DNA from: Burkholderiales bacterium
GTDB lineage: Bacteria; Pseudomonadota; Gammaproteobacteria; Burkholderiales; SG8-39
Assembly: GCA_020845995.1 (NCBI GenBank)
Contig: JADLES010000149.1
Span: forward strand, 1-50,241
Length of the DNA stretch: 50,241 nt
Direction: 5' to 3'
The translations under genes were made by a program, and so were the position numbers. The notes under the pieces were generated by a model that was not told the origin of the DNA, did no database searches, and saw nothing but the letters and a program-made list of their open reading frames with translations. Positions 27,609 to 35,077 of this stretch are shown one piece after another; position 1 is the stretch's first letter; every line of letters starts with the position of its first letter.

Positions 27609-28823
27609 TCAGGTCTCGGTGACTCTCTCCGGGGCACCAGCCTCGACGGTGCCGCGCAAATCGGCAAACGCCGCGCACACCGCGTCAATCTGCGCCGCGC
27701 TGTGCGCAGCGCTCAGGCTGCAGCGAATGAGGGAGACGCCGTTCGGCGTCGCCGGCGGCAGCATGACATTGACGTAGACGCCGCGCCGCAGGAGTCCGTT
27801 CCAGAATCGCAGCGCCTGCAACCTTTCGCCGAGCACTACCGCCACGACCGGGCTGGCGGGCGCTCCCAGCCGGTATCCCAGCGCGCTCAGGCCGGAGTGC
27901 AGCCGCAGGTAGTTCTCCCGCAGGCGCGCCCGAAGGTCTCTGCCGGTGGCGAGGATGGCGAGCGCCTGTCTTGTCGAGGCGATGGTCGTCGGCGAGGGCG
28001 ATGCAGTGAATATGTAGGGGCGGCTCGAGTACCGCACCAACTGGAGCGCGGGGAGGTTACTCACGCAGAAGCCGCCGGTGCCGCCGAGGCTCTTGCTGAA
28101 GGTGCCGACAATGAAATCGGCATCCGCAAGCACCCCCTGCTCTTCGACGAGCCCCCGACCGCGATCGCCCAGCACGCCCAGCGAATGCGCTTCGTCCACC
28201 AGCAGGTAGCCGCCGTACTCGCGTTTGACGGCGACGATCTCCTTCACCGGTGCTCGGTCGCCGAGCATGCTGTAGATGCCCTCGATCACGATGAGCGCAT
28301 CGGCAGCGCGCGCGCCGAGGCGGCGCATCCGCTTGGCGAGATCCGCCGCGTCGTTGTGCCGGAAGCGAATGATTTCCGCGCCGGAGAGCCGGCAGCCATC
28401 GTAGATGCTGGCATGGCTATCCGCATCCAGCAGCACGACATCGCCCGGGCCGGTGAGGCCCGCGAGCATGCCCAGGTTAGCCAGGTAGCCGGTCGAGAAT
28501 ACGATCGCGTCCCGCGCCCCGTAGAAGGCGGCGAGTTCCTCCTCCAGCCGGCGATGCGCGGAATAGCTGCCGTTCGCCATGCGCGAGCCCGTCGTGCCGG
28601 TGCCCTCCGCATCCAGCGCGCGGCGCGCCGCCGCGAGGGTTTCCGGATGGAACGTCAGGCCGAGGTAGTTGTTGGTGCCGGCGAGGATGGTGCGCCGACC
28701 ATGAATGACCCCCTCCGTTGGCGAGAGGATGCGCTCGATCTCCACGCCGAACGGGTCGATGCCGAGCGTCTCCAGGTCCCGGCGCGCCGCCTTCAGTCCG
28801 TCGAATTTGTCGAACAGGCCCAT
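27609..28823 (-). CDS. spt: Serine palmitoyltransferase (alpha-oxoamine synthase)
   Basis: The 404-residue PLP enzyme has the alpha-oxoamine synthase fold. The PLP-stacking His137 is in DSHASIYDG, Asp210 and His213 in VDEAHSLGV, and the Schiff-base Lys244 in GTFSKSLGGTGG. The TFSKS form fits serine palmitoyltransferase better than the biotin (BioF) or heme (HemA) enzymes, as does the context. It condenses L-serine with an acyl thioester to 3-ketosphinganine, the first step of sphingolipid synthesis. The start is ATG 28823, overlapping the ACP stop (TGATG); TTG 28826 would add one residue. Confidence 0.87.
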   Translation of the reverse strand: MGLFDKFDGLKAARRDLETLGIDPFGVEIERILSPTEGVIHGRRTILAGTNNYLGLTFHPETLAAARRALDAEGTGTTGSRMANGSYSAHRRLEEELAAFYGARDAIVFSTGYLANLGMLAGLTGPGDVVLLDADSHASIYDGCRLSGAEIIRFRHNDAADLAKRMRRLGARAADALIVIEGIYSMLGDRAPVKEIVAVKREYGGYLLVDEAHSLGVLGDRGRGLVEEQGVLADADFIVGTFSKSLGGTGGFCVSNLPALQLVRYSSRPYIFTASPSPTTIASTRQALAILATGRDLRARLRENYLRLHSGLSALGYRLGAPASPVVAVVLGERLQALRFWNGLLRRGVYVNVMLPPATPNGVSLIRCSLSAAHSAAQIDAVCAAFADLRGTVEAGAPERVTET

Positions 28824-29071
28824 CAACCCTTGTGCCCGAGCTTCTCGATCTGCTGGGCGAGATCCCGCACGGTCTTCACGCCGGCCAGAATGCTGACCGG
28901 AATGGAAATGTCGAAATGGTCTTCCACGTGCAGCAGGAGGTTCATGACTTGCAGGGAATCGAGGTTCAGCTCGCTCAGCAGGTCGGTATCTTCGGTGATC
29001 GGCACGCGCCCCTGCGTGCTCGATTTCAACTCCGCGCTGAGCGTGGCAAGAATTTCCGGATATTCCAGCAT
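28823..29071 (-). CDS. Dedicated acyl carrier protein (AcpR type)
   Basis: The 82-residue protein has the four-helix ACP pattern with DSL at 38-40 (Ser39 is the 4'-phosphopantetheine site) inside LLSELNLDSLQVMNLL. It starts at ATG 29071 (LEYPEILATL), with AGGGAA ten bases upstream; a longer frame to 29200 would overlap the end of the reductase gene. A dedicated ACP next to Spt and an acyl-AMP ligase matches Caulobacter, where acyl-ACP rather than acyl-CoA is the proposed substrate of Spt. The stop overlaps the spt start. Confidence 0.9.
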   Translation of the reverse strand: MLEYPEILATLSAELKSSTQGRVPITEDTDLLSELNLDSLQVMNLLLHVEDHFDISIPVSILAGVKTVRDLAQQIEKLGHKG

Positions 29072-29159
29072 GAATGATATTCCCTGTGGGCCCATCCTCG
29101 CACTCTGCATCCGTCGTCCGCCCCCCCTCGCGTCAATGCCGGCGGGGCCGCCGCCGGTC

Positions 29160-30116
29160 TCATCCCGCGCCCCGCACCGAAGGGCCGTAGGTCCGCGCAA
29201 GGCCGGATTCTAGGCCGATAACCGGCCGCCAGCCGGTCGCGGCGGCAAAGTCATGACTATCGCATAACCAGTCCGGATGGGTGATCTCACGCACCTTGCC
29301 CGGGGTCAGCATGGGCGCGTAGCCGAGCAGACAGGCAGCCGTCAGGTTCGCCCAGGCGGCCAGCCGAAGCAGCGGCACGGGAACGGGCACTCGCCTGACC
29401 GGCTCGCTCCGGCCCAGCGCGCGGCCCGCGATTTCGAGCACGGTCGTCCAGTCGTATCCGCCCGCGCACCCGTCGTCCAGTTCGAACGTCTTGCCGTGGA
29501 CGGCATCGGCTCGCAGCCAGCACAGCACTGCGCTGGCCAGGTCGTCGACGTGTATGAGTGAAAAGCGGCCGGTCACGGCGGCGGGCACCGGCGCGAGGCC
29601 CCGGGCGATGCTCCGAAAGAGCGGCGCGAGCTCGCGGTCGCCGGGACCATAGACGGCCGGTGGCCGCAGAATCGTCCAGCGCAGTTTTTCCGGCGCCGCT
29701 TTGAGCGCGGCTTCCCCCTTCCGCTTGCTTGCTGCGTAATGGGAAAGCTGCGGCATGCGCGCGGCCAGCGAGGACAGGAGCAGAAATCGAGGCGCAGGCT
29801 CGAACGCGGCGGCAGCCTCGGCGAGGCGCGTGACTCCATCCGCGTTGACTCTGTCGAAATCAGATTGGGTCGCGCCGCGCACCGCCCCGGCGCAGTGAAT
29901 GACGGCGCCGGCACCGGCCAGCAATGCGTCGAGCGCCGGGCGATCCTCGAGGCTTCCCTGCACCCACTCCGTTCCCGGGAGGGCCTCCGGGGTCCAACCT
30001 CGCCGCCGCCGGCGGAGCGCGCGCACGCGCCATCCGGCGCCTGTGAGGCGGGCGAGCAGGGTTTTTCCGATGAAACCGGTCGCGCCGGTCAGCGCAACCA
30101 GGGAAGGCGCAGTCAA
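29160..30116 (-). CDS. NAD-dependent epimerase/dehydratase family reductase (CerR-like)
   Basis: The 318-residue extended short-chain dehydrogenase has nucleotide loop GATGFIG (residues 11-17) and the active-site set Ser115/116 (LLLSS), Tyr127 and Lys131 (HYAASKRKGE), then RPPAVYGPGD. In ceramide-making bacteria a protein of this family (CerR) reduces the keto group of 3-ketosphinganine or of oxidised ceramide. Between the acyl-ACP synthetase and the ACP it most likely has that role. Sequence alone would also allow a sugar epimerase, so the role rests on context. Confidence 0.8.
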   Translation of the reverse strand: MTAPSLVALTGATGFIGKTLLARLTGAGWRVRALRRRRRGWTPEALPGTEWVQGSLEDRPALDALLAGAGAVIHCAGAVRGATQSDFDRVNADGVTRLAEAAAAFEPAPRFLLLSSLAARMPQLSHYAASKRKGEAALKAAPEKLRWTILRPPAVYGPGDRELAPLFRSIARGLAPVPAAVTGRFSLIHVDDLASAVLCWLRADAVHGKTFELDDGCAGGYDWTTVLEIAGRALGRSEPVRRVPVPVPLLRLAAWANLTAACLLGYAPMLTPGKVREITHPDWLCDSHDFAAATGWRPVIGLESGLARTYGPSVRGAG

Positions 30117-30135
30117 TCGAGCTGCGCCCGGTTGG

Positions 30136-31995
30136 CTAACGGCCCAGCGCCGCCGTCCGGTCCCGCTGCTCGAAGTACGAGATCCTGTCGGTGCTTGCCT
30201 GCGCGCCCAGGCGCTCCTGCTCGCGGCGCCGCAGATAGTCCTCTCGCGCCGCGGCGCGCGACAGCTTGCCCGACGAGGTGCGCGGCAGAGTGTGCCGCGG
30301 GACGAGCTCGATCAGGCAGGTGATCCCGAGTTCCCCCTGTATTTCGCGGTGCAGCGTTTGCGTGAGTTGATGGCACTCCGCGGCGTCGCTGATGTTGCAC
30401 TGGACGACCACCACGGCCACTTCCTCGTCGTCCTGCCCGAGCACGAAGAAAGCCGAGGCGTCCATCGGGCGAAGGCCGGGCTGGCGCTCCGCGATGTGCT
30501 CGATGTCCTGGGGCCAGATGTTGCGGCCATTGATGATGATCATGTCCTTGTGCCGGCCCGTCACGACGACGCTGCCGTCCACGCGGTAGCCGATGTCGCC
30601 CGTGTCCAGCCAGCCGTCGGGCGAGAGCGCCTGCCGGGTCTGCTCGGGCTGCGCGAAATACCCCGACATCACGCTCGGGCCGCGCACCTTGATCCGGCCG
30701 ACGTGGAGATCCGGCAGCGCATTTCCCTGGTCGTCGCGAATGGCGACCTCGTGTCCGGGCAGGGGCGCACCGCAGCGCACGAAGCCGTTGACGCGGCCGG
30801 TCTTGGGGCCCGCCGGAATCGCGCGCAGGTGCTCGGCGAGATAGTCGGCGTCGATCCAGTCGACGATGACGCCCTGGCGTACCGGCGAGAAGCTGATGGC
30901 GAGCGAGCTTTCCGCCATCCCGTAGCAGGGAACGAAGGCGCGCGGATTGAAGCCCGCGGGCGCGAGCAGCTTGGCAAAGCGATCGGGCAGTTCGGCGCGG
31001 ATCGGCTCGGCGCCGATGCCCGCGATGCGCCATGCCGAAAGATCGTACCGGCCGACGTCCTCGGAGCGGATTCTGCGCGCGCACAGATCGTAGCCGAACG
31101 GCGGGCTGAAGGAGATCGAGGCGCGCGTCGAGGTCATCAGCTCGAGCCAGCGCCGCGGCCGCATCGCAAAGTCGCGTGTGTCGATGTAGTCGATCGAGCG
31201 TTGCGTCGCCATCGGCGCAAGCATGCAGCCGACCAGGCCCATGTCGTGATAGAAGGGCAGCCAGGATACGCAGCGGTCGTCGGGCTGGACATCCAGGCTG
31301 TGGTTTACCACCCCGAACAGGTTGCTCATCACCGCTTCCTGCTTGATGACCACGCCGCGCGGGAAGCTGGTGCTGCCCGAGGTGTATTGCAGGTAGGCGG
31401 TTTCGGCGGGCCCGCTCCGCTTCAGCGAAACGTCCCGCTCGGGCAGCTCGTCGAACGCGGCGGGTGTGCCCACGAACGCGAGGTCCACCCCTTCCGCGGC
31501 TTCCCGCAAGAATCGATGGAATTGGGTTGACGCCATCGCCGCCGACGCCCCGCAACCGAGCAACAGCCCGCGCAACCGGACCACATACGCGTCATGACCG
31601 CCAAGGTTGACCGCGGCCGGCAGCGCCACCGGCACCAACCCGGCGTACTGGCACGCGAAGAAGAAGCGCAGGAAGTCCGGATTCGTTTCCGCGACGATCG
31701 CGACCCGCGCGCCACGCTCGAGCGAGAGGGAAAGCAGCCGGCGCGCCAGCACCAGCGCCTTCTCGCGCAGGGCGCGGTACGGCAGCACGGCCGCCAGCTT
31801 GCCCCTGCCCGAATAGAAGTTGGCACCCGTGTCGCCCAGGGCCGCGTAATCGAGCGCGTCGGCGAGGCAGGCGAAATCCGCCCGCCGGAGCGGAAGGGAG
31901 TTTACAGTCCGTGTTGCCAGTGCACCCGCATTGATTTCCGGCGTTCGATTCAGTTTGCTTCCCCTAAATGGCATCGCTTTTTCCGCTTGGGCCAT
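30136..31995 (-). CDS. Fatty acyl-AMP ligase / acyl-ACP synthetase (AsR-like)
   Basis: The 619-residue adenylate-forming enzyme has motif YLQYTSGSTSFPRGVV (201-216), PFYHDMGLVG, the FAAL-type C-terminal hinge GWLDTGDIGYRVDG and the catalytic Lys577 in RTSSGKLSR. The PFYHDMGL motif is typical of fatty acyl-AMP ligases that load ACPs. It is the first gene of the sphingolipid operon, with the reductase 19 bases downstream, and should charge the neighbouring ACP for Spt. The ATG at 31995 is used; an internal ATG seven codons in is also possible. Its promoter region shows an inverted repeat. Confidence 0.88.
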   Translation of the reverse strand: MAQAEKAMPFRGSKLNRTPEINAGALATRTVNSLPLRRADFACLADALDYAALGDTGANFYSGRGKLAAVLPYRALREKALVLARRLLSLSLERGARVAIVAETNPDFLRFFFACQYAGLVPVALPAAVNLGGHDAYVVRLRGLLLGCGASAAMASTQFHRFLREAAEGVDLAFVGTPAAFDELPERDVSLKRSGPAETAYLQYTSGSTSFPRGVVIKQEAVMSNLFGVVNHSLDVQPDDRCVSWLPFYHDMGLVGCMLAPMATQRSIDYIDTRDFAMRPRRWLELMTSTRASISFSPPFGYDLCARRIRSEDVGRYDLSAWRIAGIGAEPIRAELPDRFAKLLAPAGFNPRAFVPCYGMAESSLAISFSPVRQGVIVDWIDADYLAEHLRAIPAGPKTGRVNGFVRCGAPLPGHEVAIRDDQGNALPDLHVGRIKVRGPSVMSGYFAQPEQTRQALSPDGWLDTGDIGYRVDGSVVVTGRHKDMIIINGRNIWPQDIEHIAERQPGLRPMDASAFFVLGQDDEEVAVVVVQCNISDAAECHQLTQTLHREIQGELGITCLIELVPRHTLPRTSSGKLSRAAAREDYLRRREQERLGAQASTDRISYFEQRDRTAALGR

Positions 31996-32047
31996 GTCCC
32001 TGGCCTTCGTGTGCCTGGCTCAAACAAAAGGACCAACGTCACAACTC

Positions 32048-32088
32048 GGGTCGCCGCGCATAATTATGCAACTTTCTTGGCGCGACCC
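32048..32088. promoter_or_regulatory. Nested inverted repeat (candidate operator) between divergent sphingolipid transcripts
   Basis: GGGTCGC (32048-32054) and GCGACCC (32082-32088) form an outer inverted repeat around a perfect 12-base palindrome GCATAATTATGC (32058-32069). The inner palindrome overlaps a predicted minus-strand -10 (CATAAT), and the right arm overlaps the -35. This is visible directly in the sequence; its use as a regulator site is inferred. Confidence 0.45.
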
Positions 32089-32090
32089 AA
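32063..32090 (-). promoter_or_regulatory. Candidate promoter for the acyl-ACP synthetase operon
   Basis: Reading the minus strand, TTGGGT (32090-32085) and CATAAT (32068-32063) are separated by 16 bases, with the gene start about 68 bases downstream of the -10. The -10 matches the consensus at five of six positions and the -35 at three or four of six. Confidence 0.4.
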
Positions 32091-32172
32091 ACCCTTCTTC
32101 TTAATGCATCACTTTAACAGATTGCGGCCCGGCAAAAAAAACGCAAGTATGCCACGAACTGCGGCTAGTGTC

Positions 32173-32201
32173 TTGATATCTTAACAGAAACCCTGTATCG
32201 A
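32173..32201 (+). promoter_or_regulatory. Candidate promoter for the ceramide synthase-like gene
   Basis: TTGATA (32173-32178) and TATCGA (32196-32201) are separated by 17 bases and lie 38 bases before the GTG start. The -35 is good and the -10 weak. The rest of the 243-base intergenic gap is AT-richer than its surroundings and shows an eight-A run at 32134-32141. Confidence 0.35.
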
Positions 32202-32238
32202 CCGTCCCCACACCCAGGCCCATCATCCTCCCTGCACT

Positions 32239-33393
32239 GTGATCCCCGCCTCGAGCGCCGAGACCCTGCGAATCGATCCCGTTCAGAGCACGGCGGATCT
32301 TGATGAATTCATCGGCGTGCCCGGACGGATCTTTGCGTCCGACCCGGCCTGGGTGCAGCCGCTCCATCTGGAGCGCCGCCTGCATCTATCGCCGCGGACC
32401 AATCCGTACTTTCAGCACGCGCGCTGGCAGGCGTGGATCGCCCGAGTGGACAAGCAGCCGGTGGGCAGGATCAGCGCGCAAATCGACAGCCTGCACTTGG
32501 AGCGTTACCAGGATGGCACCGGTTTTTTCGGCATGCTGGATGCCGAAGACGACCCGCGGACCTTCACGGCCCTGCTCGAGACCGCCGAAGCATGGCTGCG
32601 CGAGCAGGGAATGCGGCGCGTACGCGGTCCCTTCAACCTGTCGATCAACCAGGAAATGGGGGTGCTGGTCGAAGGATTCGATACGCCGCCGTATTTCATG
32701 ATGGGGCACGCGAAGCCCTACTACGCCGCGCGCATCGAGCAGTGTGGCTACCGAAAGGCGGCCGATGCGCTGGCCTACGTGATCGGGCCGGACTACGGGT
32801 CCGAGGCGATGCAGCGGCTGATCGAGGCGACCGCGGGCCGGCTCAGGGCGCGACCGCTCGATCTGGGGCGCTTCGACTCCGAGATCGCGACATTGCGGGA
32901 TATTTTCAATGACGCCTGGGCGGAAAACTGGGGCTTCGTGCCGTTCACTGCGGCCGAGTTTGAGGATCTGGGTCGCAGCTTCCGCCACCTGATCGAGCCG
33001 GACATGATCCAGATAGCCGAGATCGACGGCGTGCCGGCTGCCTTCCTCGCCGTATTGCCGAACATCAACGAAGCGATCCGCGGGCTCGGCGGCCGCCTGT
33101 TGCCGTTCGGGTGGGCAAGGCTCCTCTGGCGCCTGAAGGCGAGATACCCGAGCACGCTGCGCGTTCCGTTGATGGGCGTTCGGCGCAAATACCAGCGTTC
33201 GCGGCTGGGCGCGGCGCTCGCGTTTCTGGTCATCGAAGGGCCCCGTTCCGCCGTCCGCCGCCATCGCATTCGCGAAATCGAGATGTCCTGGATCCTGGAG
33301 GAAAATGCCGGCGTGCGCGGCATCATCGAGTCGATCGGCGGCCGCGCCTACAAGCGCTATCGTGTCTTCGAACGCGATCTCGATGCCGGCTGA
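32239..33393 (+). CDS. GNAT-fold N-acyltransferase, probable bacterial ceramide synthase (bCerS-like)
   Basis: The 384-residue protein starts at GTG 32239, with no clear ribosome-binding site. It has two GNAT-like halves: IWSAACIY-free N-terminal region SDPAWVQPLHLERRLHLSPR, GRISAQIDSLHLERYQDGTG with FFGMLDAEDD, then RRVRGPFNLSINQEMGVLVE. The C-terminal half has NDAWAENWGFVPFTAAEFED, VPLMGVRRKYQRSRLGAALA (acyl-CoA/ACP-loop-like) and EMSWILEENAGVRGIIESIG. This arrangement is that of the large GNAT proteins shown in Caulobacter to N-acylate the sphingoid base. The assignment rests on this resemblance plus the adjacent Spt, ACP and reductase operon. Confidence 0.78.
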   Translation: MIPASSAETLRIDPVQSTADLDEFIGVPGRIFASDPAWVQPLHLERRLHLSPRTNPYFQHARWQAWIARVDKQPVGRISAQIDSLHLERYQDGTGFFGMLDAEDDPRTFTALLETAEAWLREQGMRRVRGPFNLSINQEMGVLVEGFDTPPYFMMGHAKPYYAARIEQCGYRKAADALAYVIGPDYGSEAMQRLIEATAGRLRARPLDLGRFDSEIATLRDIFNDAWAENWGFVPFTAAEFEDLGRSFRHLIEPDMIQIAEIDGVPAAFLAVLPNINEAIRGLGGRLLPFGWARLLWRLKARYPSTLRVPLMGVRRKYQRSRLGAALAFLVIEGPRSAVRRHRIREIEMSWILEENAGVRGIIESIGGRAYKRYRVFERDLDAG

Positions 33394-34180
33394 ACGGTTG
33401 TTCAACGCCATCGTCCTCGCCGCCGATCGCGGGCCGGCCGATCCCGTTGCCGCGGCGGCGGGCGTGGCCGCCAAGTGCCTGACGCCCGTCGCGGGAACGC
33501 CGATGGTGCTGCGCGTGGTTCGCGCGCTCCGGCAAAGCGGCCGCGCGGGCATCATCCTGCTTTGCGGTCCGGCGCCCGAAGTGCTGCGCGACGCGCCGGC
33601 ATTACGCGAGCGGATCGACGGGGCGCGCGTGCGCTGGATCGCCCCGCAAGGCTCGCCATCGGCCAGTGCGGCGGCCGCGTTGGCGGACCTGCCCGAGGAC
33701 CGGCCGGTGCTGCTGACGACCTGCGACCACGCCTTGCTGCGGCCGGAAATGGTGCGCCATTTCCTGGATCGATCGGTGGCGGGGGGATTCGATGTCGCCG
33801 TGGGCCTTGCGCCGCATGAGCTCGTGGTCCGGGCGCATCCCGGAACCCGGCGCACGGTGCTCAAGTTCAGCGATGGCCGCTATTGCGGCTGCAATCTGTT
33901 CGCTTTCCTTTCTCCCCGCGGCCGCGCCATGGCGCAGCGGTGGGGGAAGGTCGAGAACCAGCGCAAGAAACCGATCCGGGTCATCGGCCTGATCGGCTGG
34001 ACCGCGATGGCGCGCTATGCGCTCGGCAGGCTGAGTCTGGGGGAGGCGATGCGCCGGATCTCCGCCCAGACGGGGCTGGCTGCAGGGGCGGTCACCCTGC
34101 CATTCGCGGAGGCCGCGATCGACGTGGACAGCGCGGCCGATCTCGAACTGGCCCGCGCAATCGCCGCACGGGTCGGCTGA
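33383..34180 (+). CDS. MobA-like nucleotidyltransferase
   Basis: The 265-residue protein starts at ATG 33383, overlapping the ceramide synthase-like gene by 11 bases, so the two are probably coupled. The N-terminal NAIVLAADRGPADPVAAAAG and AAKCLTPVAGTPM form a modified version of the nucleotidyltransferase signature with a conserved Lys; DVAVGLAPHE and YCGCNLFAFLSPRG follow. Families with this fold transfer a nucleotide onto a sugar phosphate or alcohol phosphate. In a sphingolipid locus it could activate a head group, but the substrate is not readable. Confidence 0.7.
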   Translation: MPAERLFNAIVLAADRGPADPVAAAAGVAAKCLTPVAGTPMVLRVVRALRQSGRAGIILLCGPAPEVLRDAPALRERIDGARVRWIAPQGSPSASAAAALADLPEDRPVLLTTCDHALLRPEMVRHFLDRSVAGGFDVAVGLAPHELVVRAHPGTRRTVLKFSDGRYCGCNLFAFLSPRGRAMAQRWGKVENQRKKPIRVIGLIGWTAMARYALGRLSLGEAMRRISAQTGLAAGAVTLPFAEAAIDVDSAADLELARAIAARVG

Positions 34181-34187
34181 ATCCCCG

Positions 34188-34943
34188 CTACGCAGGCACG
34201 GAGGGCTGCCGGGCCGTCGCGAGCCACGGCGAGCCGGGAGTTCCCGCTCGCTCCAGGTCCGCGACGCTGTCCACTTCCGCCCATCCCTGCGCCGCAATCT
34301 CCTGCGTGAAGACCGCGCCGGTCTCCGCCAGCGTGTCGATGAGCGACAGGTACCACTGCTTCAGCGCTTCTGGCGTGCGCATCGCCCTGTCAATCGCCTC
34401 GCGGAACAGGCGCGGACCCTCGCCCCGAAAAGTCATCATGCCGATCGACTCGGCGTTGACCCGATCGAGAGGCAGCCGCTTGCCCACGCGGACCAGACGG
34501 TCGTCTTCGCGGATGACCTTCATGTCGTCCTCGTCGTAGCGATCCTTGCAGCTGACCGCGAGCGTGACGGGGCGTGCGGGTGCCGCGAGCAGGCGCTCGA
34601 GCGCTGCCGCTTCGAACAGCGTATCGCCGTTTAGGATCAGGAAATCGCCCTGCATCTCCGCGCGCGCAACCCAGCAGCTCACCAGGTTGTCGGTCACGGC
34701 AAAGAACGGGTTGTAGACCGCGCGGATCTGCTGGGGACGGCCAAACTCGGCGAGCCCAGCCTCGACCACATCCGCGCCATAGCCCACGACAACGGCAATC
34801 TCCTGGATCCCGCATCGCAGCAGCGCGTCGAGTTGCCACGCGATCAACGGGCGTTCCTGCACCGGGAGCATGCATTTCGGCAGCCGCTCGGTCAGCGGCA
34901 GCAGTCTGCGGCCCTGACCGGCGCTCAAGATGATCGCTTTCAT
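34188..34943 (-). CDS. LicC-like sugar/alcohol-phosphate nucleotidyltransferase
   Basis: The 251-residue protein starts at ATG 34943, giving MKAIILSAGQGRRLLPLTER and LPKCMLPV, the textbook signature of RmlA/LicC-type nucleotidyltransferases. Other landmarks are NGDTLFEAAALERLL (metal-binding GDT-like Asp) and WAEVDSVADLERA. Relatives make CDP-choline or NDP-sugars. It converges on the MobA-like gene, seven bases apart, and diverges from the efflux operon. Both nucleotidyltransferases next to ceramide genes hint at an activated head group. A longer upstream frame to 35204 is shadow sequence. Confidence 0.8.
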   Translation of the reverse strand: MKAIILSAGQGRRLLPLTERLPKCMLPVQERPLIAWQLDALLRCGIQEIAVVVGYGADVVEAGLAEFGRPQQIRAVYNPFFAVTDNLVSCWVARAEMQGDFLILNGDTLFEAAALERLLAAPARPVTLAVSCKDRYDEDDMKVIREDDRLVRVGKRLPLDRVNAESIGMMTFRGEGPRLFREAIDRAMRTPEALKQWYLSLIDTLAETGAVFTQEIAAQGWAEVDSVADLERAGTPGSPWLATARQPSVPA

Positions 34944-35020
34944 GCCTTCTGTGCGTTCTTGCTGGTCGGCGCGCAGCTTATGCCAGCGGCGCAGGTCTCC
35001 GCAAGCCTGCGGGCCTCCAA

Positions 35021-35026
35021 TATAAT
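35021..35026 (+). promoter_or_regulatory. Perfect -10 hexamer before the efflux operon
   Basis: TATAAT at 35021-35026 lies 52 bases before mdtA and 78 bases before the divergent nucleotidyltransferase start. No convincing -35 hexamer is placed 16-18 bases upstream, so an activator or an extended promoter may be needed. It is a pattern-based candidate only. Confidence 0.3.
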
Positions 35027-35077
35027 TCGTCGCCGCTTCTCGTCTGAAGTCGGCGCTGAGAAGGCCACGAGGATTCC

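Noticed and set aside
30113-31555. Second minus-strand frame of 480 codons inside the acyl-ACP synthetase gene
   Set aside because: It is a different frame of the same strand with no family resemblance; the 619-codon frame contains all adenylation motifs.
32058-32069. Palindrome GCATAATTATGC considered as an integration or attachment site
   Set aside because: No integrase, recombinase or direct repeat boundary is present nearby; a regulatory site fits the context better.
32134-32141. Run of eight A in the divergent intergenic region as a possible terminator
   Set aside because: Neither strand has a stable GC hairpin placed immediately before the T-run, and both flanking genes point away from it.
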